This document shows positions 7,948 to 14,111 of a DNA stretch of 64,000 nt, piece by piece. Position numbers and translations under genes: made by a program. Location: assembly GCA_937923325.1 (NCBI GenBank), contig CAKZUQ010000028.1, positions 47,737-111,736 of the forward strand, in the 5' to 3' direction. Numbering within the stretch: position 1 is the first letter of the stretch; every line of letters starts with the position of its first letter. Under the pieces are notes generated by a model that saw only the letters and a program-made list of their open reading frames with translations, had not been told where the DNA came from and made no database searches. The stretch is from an uncultured Bacteriovoracaceae bacterium (GTDB lineage Bacteria > Bdellovibrionota > Bacteriovoracia > Bacteriovoracales > Bacteriovoracaceae).

Positions 7948-8267
7948 TACTTTTCTACTTTTCTCGTTGGGTCAGCAGGCTTTGTTTGTTTTCCAGTTTC
8001 AGCATCAAACTCTCCTACATGTTTACCATTTTTATTATATTTTTCAACTCTACCATGTTGATAGTCCCATTCATAAATATTTCCTTTACTATCTTTCCAC
8101 CTTTTTCTTAAACCTCCAGCTCTCGACCTTGTTTTTTTCTTAGCAGGTTTTAAATCTGGAAATCCAGATGGAGTTCCCGGAGCTTTTACATAATTTGAAA
8201 CTAAATCACCAATCTCTCCTCTTTCATTCTTAACGTCTCTTCTCGGTTCGTAGTGGGATGCCCTGTT
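7947..8267 (-). pseudogene. Headless colicin E3-type cytotoxic ribonuclease domain
   Basis: On the minus strand an open frame of 106 codons runs from just after a TGA (8268-8270) to a TAA (7947-7949) and contains no ATG, GTG, TTG or CTG. The translation ends with the unmistakable colicin E3/cloacin cytotoxic pattern: LRKRWKDSKGNIYEWDYQHG, then RVEKYNKNGKHVGEFDAETG, then KQTKPADPTRKVEK. The E3 catalytic Asp and His (WDxQH) and the following Glu are present, as is the terminal Arg. Known E3 domains cleave 16S rRNA at the decoding site. The upstream part (YEPRRDVKN, VKAPGTPSGFPDLKPAKKK) resembles the linker that precedes toxin tips of large secreted proteins. The N-terminal delivery region is missing, probably cut off by the ISL3-derived DNA next to it. 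It may be a remnant, or an orphan tip cassette. Confidence 0.8.
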
Positions 8268-8353
8268 TCAAGACTAATCTACTAAAGTAAGCACAAGCTC
8301 ATTTTCTGATAAAATAAATTCACCACAAACTATTTTAGTTGAAAGGAGAGCTT

Positions 8354-8608
8354 ATGCTTGGAAGAAAGATTACCAACTTTTTAGGATTACCGGAACTAGA
8401 AATTTTACCTAAATCCGATCAACTCAGAAACACTTTAAGGTTTCATTGTCGAAAGACTTCAACTATGGAAGTGTGTCCTAAGTGTGCAACTCCATCTATA
8501 ACCAAATATGATAAAAGATATGTCACAATTAAAGATCAACCTATTGGAGAAATACCTTTAATCCTTTTGAAAAAAGTCATGTCAAAGACAATCAAAATAA
8601 ATTTTTAA
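8354..8608 (+). pseudogene. Truncated ISL3-family transposase (N-terminal zinc-binding part)
   Basis: It starts at an ATG with AGGAG six bases upstream. About 84 codons follow. Residues CPKCATPSITKYDKRYVTIK, then DQPIGEIPLILLKK, match the N-terminal zinc ribbon of ISL3 transposases; the DDE catalytic domain is absent. Similarity ends near 8575, where the frame enters sequence that reads as integrase in the -1 frame, then stops at 8608. A run of six A and a G (8570-8576) lies at the junction. It is most simply an insertion sequence fragment left by a deletion that fused it to the integrase gene. Confidence 0.75.
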
Positions 8609-8703
8609 GTTTTCAAAATTTATGGAATAAGTACGAAGAATTTCATTTTCCTAAACTAGAACTTTCATCTCAAGGAATCAAAAAACAAAAGATTGAACCC
8701 TTT
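8533..8703 (+). pseudogene. Integrase N-terminal coding sequence lacking a start codon
   Basis: The integrase frame is open upstream of its first ATG (8704) back to a TAA at 8530-8532. From about 8566 it reads as a SAM-like core-binding domain (KFLSFQNLWNKYEEFHFPKL, then ELSSQGIKKQKIEPF). There is no ATG, GTG or TTG in this part, so the gene seems to have lost its original start where ISL3 sequence now joins. Confidence 0.6.
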
Positions 8704-9576
8704 ATGAATGAGTTAAAGGATATGAATATTTATGATATTACTCCTGACTATCTTGAATATTTAATTGCTAAAAAGAAAAAGCAAGCTAAGGCTACTCCCA
8801 AAAGCCTAAGATTTAATTTTAATAAAACTCTTGATGAAGTTAAGGCTGTCTTGAATTGGTATCAGAAAAACTATGATTATAAATTTCATAACCCAGTACT
8901 GGAAAGACACTACGTTCAGGGCATTATAAAAAAGACGGTTAAGAAGGAAAAAGTGCTAAGCCAAGAGCAATTAATAAACTTCCTTCGATCTTTTGAAGAT
9001 CCTCTTTATCAAGATTTTGCTCTAGTTCAATTTTTTTGTGCATCTCGCTTTGGAGAAATTGCTGGTATCCAACTTAAAAATATTGACCTTCAAAACAAGT
9101 CTCTTTTAATTAAGGAAGTTGTTGTAGAGGATCAGTCTAAAAAATTTTTAGAACTTAAGGCTTATCCTAAAAATGGTCACCCTCGCGTGGTTGCCATTAC
9201 AAGTGAACTCTTTGAAGGTGCAATCCTTAGACGTTTAGATCATCTAAAAGAAGGTTGTAGTTATCTCTTTCACATAGAAGGAAAACCATTAGGATATAGA
9301 AAAGTTCAATACCAGTATAATAAAGCCTTAAAGCGATGTGGACTCTATCCTCATTTTAGTTCAACTCATATACTTCGCTATTCTATGGCAACAGAATCAA
9401 GACGAGTTATGGGAAGCCTAGACGCAGCTCAGGCCATTACAGGGCATCACTCTATAAAGATGATCGAGCACTATGCAAAGTTACCCACAACACTTCAATC
9501 TGACACTGTTGAAAAAGTTGGTGAAGAATTAAAGAAAAGCTGGTTAAAACTAGAAAAATTAAAGCTGATAAATTGA
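8704..9576 (+). CDS. Tyrosine recombinase (island integrase), probably 5'-truncated
   Basis: 290 residues from the first ATG. The catalytic domain is complete: Arg115 in ASRFGEIAG, Lys156 in the PKNGHPR beta-hairpin, His222-x-x-Arg225 (HILR), His248 in TGHHS and the nucleophile Tyr257 in IEHYAKL. The core-binding domain continues upstream without a start codon, so the protein from this ATG lacks about 45 residues of that domain and may be impaired. The gene points at the tRNA-Pro gene 98 bp away and lies inside the att duplication, as expected for the enzyme that inserted the island. The stop is followed at once by GGCTGGGA motifs that may be its binding sites. Confidence 0.85.
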   Translation: MNELKDMNIYDITPDYLEYLIAKKKKQAKATPKSLRFNFNKTLDEVKAVLNWYQKNYDYKFHNPVLERHYVQGIIKKTVKKEKVLSQEQLINFLRSFEDPLYQDFALVQFFCASRFGEIAGIQLKNIDLQNKSLLIKEVVVEDQSKKFLELKAYPKNGHPRVVAITSELFEGAILRRLDHLKEGCSYLFHIEGKPLGYRKVQYQYNKALKRCGLYPHFSSTHILRYSMATESRRVMGSLDAAQAITGHHSIKMIEHYAKLPTTLQSDTVEKVGEELKKSWLKLEKLKLIN

Positions 9577-9578
9577 AA

Positions 9579-9600
9579 CCGGCTGGGATTGGCTGGGAAA
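9579..9600. repeat. GGCTGGGA double motif at right island end
   Basis: Two copies of GGCTGGGA within 20 bases, directly after the integrase stop and before the tRNA terminator. Related copies occur at 5530, 5769 and 6626. Possible arm-type binding sites for the recombinase; inferred from repetition and position only. Confidence 0.5.
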
Positions 9601-9603
9601 TAA

Positions 9604-9629
9604 AAAAGCCACTCAGATGAGTGGCTTTT
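9604..9629. terminator. Terminator of the tRNA-Pro gene
   Basis: An 11-bp perfect stem (9604-9614 with 9619-9629) and a 4-nt loop, with A-run and T-run on opposite sides, lies 45 bp downstream of the tRNA 3' end on the minus strand. It can also end integrase transcription on the plus strand. It is related to the hairpin at 5552-5580. Confidence 0.8.
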
Positions 9630-9650
9630 AAGATGTTGAAATCTTGGGAC

Positions 9651-9750
<100 letters not shown>

Positions 9751-9820
9751 TTCTTTTTAGTCTGAGATACTTTTTAAGATATTTAAGTGAATTTGGCAAT
9801 AGTTATTTAAATATTACATG

Positions 9821-10402
9821 CTATTGCATGAAAAAATTTACTGCTCCAGAACAAGCCTTGGCGCGGTGCGAATTTTTCATTTTCCACTCACTCACCTGTG
9901 CCATTGACTTACCGCCTTGCCCATCTGGTAGGAAGATAGGGTCATATCCAAAACCTTCACTTCCTTTAATTTCTTCACCTATTGTCCCATGAACTCGTCC
10001 TTCAAAGAAAAATATCTCTTCTGGCCCATTATAAAAACAAAGATAACACACAAAATACGCCTTTCTATCTTCATCTGGCTTATCTTCAAGTAACTCGATA
10101 AGTTTTAAGTTTTTGTCTTTATAGTCTGGAAGCTCAGGTGCAAATCTAGCTGAATATATCCCAAGAATTTCAGGCATGCTTGGAACAACTAAACCAGAAT
10201 CATCTGCAACAGTTGGTTTTCCGTACTTATCATAATAAGCCTTTGCTTTAATAAGAGCATTCTCTTGAAATGTCTCTCCATCTTCGACAACTTCAAACTT
10301 CTCACTAGCAGCTGTAATAGCTAAGCCACCAGCTGATAATAATTCATTCAATTCATCAGCCTTGTGAGCATTAGTTGAAGCTAAGATATATTCCATTTTC
10401 AT
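9821..10402 (-). CDS. rdgB: Non-canonical purine NTP pyrophosphatase (RdgB/HAM1)
   Basis: About 193 residues from the ATG at 10402 (MKMEYILASTNAHKADEL). The N-terminal ASTNxHKxxEL motif binds the triphosphate; VADDSGLVV carries the metal and catalytic aspartates; FGYDPIFLP and SHRAKA near the C terminus complete the ITPase signature. The family hydrolyses dITP, ITP and XTP to monophosphates and keeps them out of DNA and RNA. It starts 7 bp after the rph stop, behind an AAGG signal, so the two are co-transcribed, a common pairing. An in-frame ATG at 10468 lies inside rph and is unlikely to be used. The stop is about 70 bp from the tRNA-Pro 5' end. Confidence 0.95.
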   Translation of the reverse strand: MKMEYILASTNAHKADELNELLSAGGLAITAASEKFEVVEDGETFQENALIKAKAYYDKYGKPTVADDSGLVVPSMPEILGIYSARFAPELPDYKDKNLKLIELLEDKPDEDRKAYFVCYLCFYNGPEEIFFFEGRVHGTIGEEIKGSEGFGYDPIFLPDGQGGKSMAQVSEWKMKNSHRAKACSGAVNFFMQ

Positions 10403-10409
10403 TATTCTA

Positions 10410-11117
10410 TTATCCTTTGATAGCATCTTTTTGAGCCTTAAAAACATCTTTAAGAGCAGTTTCAGCACACTCTAATAAAGCATTGAGTTGATCTCTAGAG
10501 AACGGGTCACCTTCAGCTGTACCTTGAACCTCTACAAATTTTCCATCTTCAGTCATAACAATATTTACATCTGCTTCGCATGTAGAATCTTCTTCGTAAT
10601 TTAAATCAGCTATCGCTTTTCCATCTTTATCCAGACCAACACTAAGCGCTCCTAATCTTTCTTTAATTGGAGACTGCGTAAGTTTTCCTTCAGCGATTAA
10701 CTTATTAACTGCGATTTCCAGTGCAACAAACGCACCTGAGATCGAAGTTGTTCTAGTTCCACCATCGGCCACTAAAACATCACAGTCGATTAAGATTTGT
10801 CTTTCACCTAATTTTTTAAAATCAATCACAGCTCTTAAAGCTCTACCGATTAATCTTTGGATTTCTTGTGTTCTTCCCTTAGGTCCTTTTGTTTCACGTC
10901 TAATTCTATCGTGAGTCGACCCTGGAAGCATTGAGTACTCAGCTGTAACCCAACCTTCACCAGTTCCCTTCATCCACCTAGGAACGCTTTCATCAACAGA
11001 CGCTGTGATATGGACTTTTGTATTACCAAACTCAGCAATTACACTACCCGCGGCATAAGGGTTTATATTTGTTGTAAACTTAATCTCACGAGGAGTGTCT
11101 CTTTTAATTAATGACAT
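10410..11117 (-). CDS. rph: Ribonuclease PH
   Basis: 235 residues, the usual size. GEGWVTAEYSMLPGSTHDRI and RRETKGPKGRTQEIQRLIGR are the phosphate and RNA contact regions of RNase PH, and DCDVLVADGGTRTTSISGA contains the catalytic Asp. The enzyme is a phosphorolytic 3' exoribonuclease that trims tRNA 3' ends. It is the first gene of a two-gene unit with rdgB and is divergent from birA across a 73-bp gap that should hold both promoters. Confidence 0.97.
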   Translation of the reverse strand: MSLIKRDTPREIKFTTNINPYAAGSVIAEFGNTKVHITASVDESVPRWMKGTGEGWVTAEYSMLPGSTHDRIRRETKGPKGRTQEIQRLIGRALRAVIDFKKLGERQILIDCDVLVADGGTRTTSISGAFVALEIAVNKLIAEGKLTQSPIKERLGALSVGLDKDGKAIADLNYEEDSTCEADVNIVMTEDGKFVEVQGTAEGDPFSRDQLNALLECAETALKDVFKAQKDAIKG

Positions 11118-11190
11118 TTGGATTTCCTTTTTTATTTTGATAGTAATTCTAAACTACTATTAGTAATAACAAAATCTAGAGGCTTACTCA

Positions 11191-11892
11191 ATGAAACATA
11201 TTCATTTAGAAACGTGTGAATCAACACAAAAGTATATGCTTGAATTTATTAAGGAAAATAATAAAGATGCCCATGATTTTCTTGTGAGCTGCAACATTCA
11301 GACTCACGGGGTTGGTCAAAAACAAAACTCTTGGGACAGCTATAATAGTAGTCTATGCTTTTCATTTACAGCAAAAGAAAATGAAATGATCACCCTTACT
11401 CCCCTTGAAGTTGGGGCTATAATTTGTCAGATGTTTAACTCAGAGTTTGAAGTTGATCTTAAACTAAAATGGCCAAATGATATTATGAATGAATCAGGAG
11501 AAAAGGTTGGTGGCATTTTAATTCATAAAGCGGGTGATTCTCCTTTAATCATTGGTGTTGGATTAAATCTACTTGCTCATCACCAAGATAAGCTTAAAGC
11601 ATACGATTATAAAGCAGGATTTATTTTTAAGAACATAAGTGTCATTCCAACAAAAGAAGATTTTGCAAAAAATATATTTAAATTCTTTAAAAAAAATCGA
11701 CTAACCAAAACTGAAACGATCTTAAACTGGAACTCTCACTGTGTTCATCTTAATAAGACTGTTACGATCAAAGATGGTTCAACTGAGAAGACCGGAGTCT
11801 TCAAAGGTATTGGTCAGAATGGTCAAGCCCTTATAACAGATAAGGGCGAAACATTTGAGTATTACTCAGGGTCTTTAAGAATTTTAAACTAA
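11191..11892 (+). CDS. birA: Biotin-protein ligase, without DNA-binding domain
   Basis: 233 residues, catalytic and C-terminal domains only. There is no N-terminal helix-turn-helix, so it should not repress biotin genes. KWPNDIM with the following VGGILI is the biotin-adenylate region, and GVGLNLL follows. The usual GRGRxGRxW loop reads GVGQKQNSW, with both arginines of the loop missing; related variants occur in other lineages. The reaction joins biotin to the carrier lysine via biotinyl-AMP. The obvious substrate is the biotin carrier protein encoded at 43.1 kb. The gene overlaps the end of the convergent REC gene by 4 bases. Confidence 0.92.
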   Translation: MKHIHLETCESTQKYMLEFIKENNKDAHDFLVSCNIQTHGVGQKQNSWDSYNSSLCFSFTAKENEMITLTPLEVGAIICQMFNSEFEVDLKLKWPNDIMNESGEKVGGILIHKAGDSPLIIGVGLNLLAHHQDKLKAYDYKAGFIFKNISVIPTKEDFAKNIFKFFKKNRLTKTETILNWNSHCVHLNKTVTIKDGSTEKTGVFKGIGQNGQALITDKGETFEYYSGSLRILN

Positions 11893-13280
11893 GAATTTAA
11901 AATTTGTTCAGAGATTTTTTGGATTTCTTTTTTAATAAGATTCTCAGCTAAATCAGGGATAACTTCCCAAGCAATTCTTTCAATATGTTCTTTGCAATAT
12001 TCTTTTACAAATTCTTCTACAACAGGAGTTAACTTCTCTTCTAAATCACTTGGAATTTCAAAACTATGAGTAACAGAACTAGCCGCGGGTTGAACTTGTT
12101 CAGGGAGTGCTTGAGAAGTAAAAGGCTCTTCATCCATGACATCACTTGGAAAATCCTCTGGTGCCTCTTGGTCGATAGTTTCTTCTTCAAAACTTGAAAA
12201 GTCAGATTCATCTTTCACTTCATGAAGATTATGAGGTTCAACTTGTGGCAGGTCATCTATTTCAACAGTATTCTGTTCTACAACCTCTTCGGCTTCTTCA
12301 TATACATCAGCTCCCCAGAGTTCATCTTCTTCAAGCTCATCTTCAATTTGAGCTCTCAAGTTTTCTAGGGCTTCATCGCTATCTGTTCCACCTTCAGAAA
12401 CTTCAAGTTCTTGAGCTGGTTCATCTAGATTATCTAGTGGAACAAGTTCTGGTTTCTTTTTATTTTTTACAGATTCAACTTTAATCTCATCAGGAAATGC
12501 AAGATCATCCTCTCCAGGGTATGCAAGATCATCTTCTCCAGGGTAAGCTAAATCATCTCCACTTGGAAGAATCGTTTGTTCAGTTACACTAGCAGATTCG
12601 ACTTCTATTTTTTCATCAAAGTTCTCAATTACACCTGGAATTTCGATATGGTCAGAGGCTCCACCAATTACGCCAGGAACATCAATTCCCCAATCTTTCA
12701 TATTTGCTTCAAGAGGATTTACAGATGATTTCTCTGCAATAACTTCCTCTTCAGGCTCAACTTCAACATGGGGACTATCCATAACCCATTCATCTTCTTC
12801 AGAAGTAACTTCTACTTCTTCAATAACTTCAGGCATGGCCACTTCATCAGCTACTGGTGTTTGCGTTGAAAAATCAACTTCATTACTATTGATTGACTCA
12901 GCTTTTTCAATATCAAAATCTTCGGCCATGACTCGACATAAGTTAATAAACTTAGTCCCATCAAATGGCTTAACAATTTTATGATTTGTACCAGATGCCT
13001 CTAAAAGGCTTTCTTCTATAGTATCAAAAGTTCCAAATAACATTAAAACTTTAGTATTAGGATATTTATCTTTAATCTCTCTAGATAAATCATAACCAGT
13101 TTTATCTTCAGATAAATTAAAATCTAAAAGAACGATATCAGGTTTGACTTCTTCAAGTTTTGAATTCAATGTCGCAGATTCATTGCACTCGAATAAATCA
13201 AAAGGCTCACTCGCCAAAGTAATTTTTATAACCTTCTGAATAGTTAGACTGTCGTCTGCTATAAGAATTTTATGTTTCAT
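11889..13280 (-). CDS. Response regulator with REC domain and long acidic tail
   Basis: 463 residues. REC domain 1-120 with acidic pocket Asp9/Asp10, phospho-acceptor Asp53 (IVLLDFNLS) and Lys104 (IVKPFDG). Residues about 130-410 are very acidic and low-complexity, including three tandem copies of DDLAYPGE (the last one diverged) near 250-275. The last 50 residues form a conserved helical module (HIERIAWEVIPDLAENLIKK) common at the C terminus of delta-proteobacterial and Bdellovibrionota REC proteins; the architecture resembles FrzS/RomR-type polarity regulators. There is no DNA-binding or enzymatic output domain, so it likely signals by protein contacts. It lies downstream of the FHA/PP2C operon, separated by 90 bp, and may form part of the same signalling group. 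No histidine kinase is adjacent. Confidence 0.85.
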   Translation of the reverse strand: MKHKILIADDSLTIQKVIKITLASEPFDLFECNESATLNSKLEEVKPDIVLLDFNLSEDKTGYDLSREIKDKYPNTKVLMLFGTFDTIEESLLEASGTNHKIVKPFDGTKFINLCRVMAEDFDIEKAESINSNEVDFSTQTPVADEVAMPEVIEEVEVTSEEDEWVMDSPHVEVEPEEEVIAEKSSVNPLEANMKDWGIDVPGVIGGASDHIEIPGVIENFDEKIEVESASVTEQTILPSGDDLAYPGEDDLAYPGEDDLAFPDEIKVESVKNKKKPELVPLDNLDEPAQELEVSEGGTDSDEALENLRAQIEDELEEDELWGADVYEEAEEVVEQNTVEIDDLPQVEPHNLHEVKDESDFSSFEEETIDQEAPEDFPSDVMDEEPFTSQALPEQVQPAASSVTHSFEIPSDLEEKLTPVVEEFVKEYCKEHIERIAWEVIPDLAENLIKKEIQKISEQILNS

Positions 13281-13370
13281 CTTGCTTCCTTATAAGATTT
13301 TTTTAAACATCCATGTCATCTTATGTTAAGCAACAAAAATTATTTTGTCTAATTTTAAGTAGTTAGGAAA

Positions 13371-14108
13371 TCAGAATTCGAGGATCATTGTCGTTTGATT
13401 ATCTAGATTACCTCGACTATTCGACAAAGCAAATAGCTCAGTTATTTTCTCTTTATGCTTTAAGCTCGAATTGGTGATTATTGCCTTGATCTCATCTTCT
13501 GAAACTCTTGAATAAGCTCCATCTGACATTAAGACAATAGTATCTCCATCAAATAAACGAACTTCTTTTACCTGATAATACAAATCAGGAAATAGTCCAA
13601 AGCCACTCATTGGCATAGTTTTCAAATGACTTTCGTAATCATCATTTGAAAGAAACTTATAACTGTCTTCTATAAATATTTTTTTAATTGAGCCCTTTCG
13701 GCATAAATAAGCACAGCAATTTCCAACAGAAGCTAAGGTTAAAATACTATCAGCTTTTGCTGCAAAAATTCCAGAAGCTCCCCCTCTAGACGAAACTTCT
13801 TTTGATAAGTTATCTTTAACTAAAGTACTATGCGTAAAAAGCATCGCATTTATTAAGGCATTTCCTTCTATTAAATACTTTGGACTATAGAAAAATGGAA
13901 GTGTTGAGTCCGGATCTTCTGCAACTTGAGTGTAAAACTTTTTCATATTTTCTTTCAAATTATTTACAGCAACATCTCCAATACCTACACCTCCAAAACC
14001 ATCAAATACCATGTAGAGATTATTCTCAATATCAAAGTCATATGCATCCTCATTTATTTGAAGATATGGACCTTGGTCTGACTCTGCTACAAATGACTTA
14101 ATTCTCAT
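13371..14108 (-). CDS. PP2C-family serine/threonine phosphatase
   Basis: 245 residues, the size of a minimal PPM phosphatase. Motifs in order: ESDQGPYLQINEDAY (Asp11, Glu20-Asp21), VFDGFGG (metal ligands Asp36-Gly37), ASVGNCCAYL, VLMSDGAYSRV, and NLDNQTTMIL at the C terminus. The family removes phosphate from Ser/Thr using two metal ions. It follows three FHA-domain genes with only 3 bp between it and the previous gene. FHA domains bind phosphothreonine, so the phosphatase probably resets signals read by them. No Ser/Thr kinase gene is seen in the window. Confidence 0.93.
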   Translation of the reverse strand: MRIKSFVAESDQGPYLQINEDAYDFDIENNLYMVFDGFGGVGIGDVAVNNLKENMKKFYTQVAEDPDSTLPFFYSPKYLIEGNALINAMLFTHSTLVKDNLSKEVSSRGGASGIFAAKADSILTLASVGNCCAYLCRKGSIKKIFIEDSYKFLSNDDYESHLKTMPMSGFGLFPDLYYQVKEVRLFDGDTIVLMSDGAYSRVSEDEIKAIITNSSLKHKEKITELFALSNSRGNLDNQTTMILEF

Positions 14109-14111
14109 CGG

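Noticed and set aside
7923..8111. Plus-strand open frame rich in Phe/Ser
   Set aside because: It is antisense to the E3-type toxin domain, whose minus-strand reading is clearly the real one.
8250..8353. Terminal inverted repeat of the ISL3 element
   Set aside because: The GGGATGCCCTG stretch near 8255 might be an IS end, but with no second end to compare I cannot support it.
12490..12560. Possible CRISPR array
   Set aside because: The repeats are contiguous, in coding frame and without spacers. No CRISPR array or cas gene was seen in the window.
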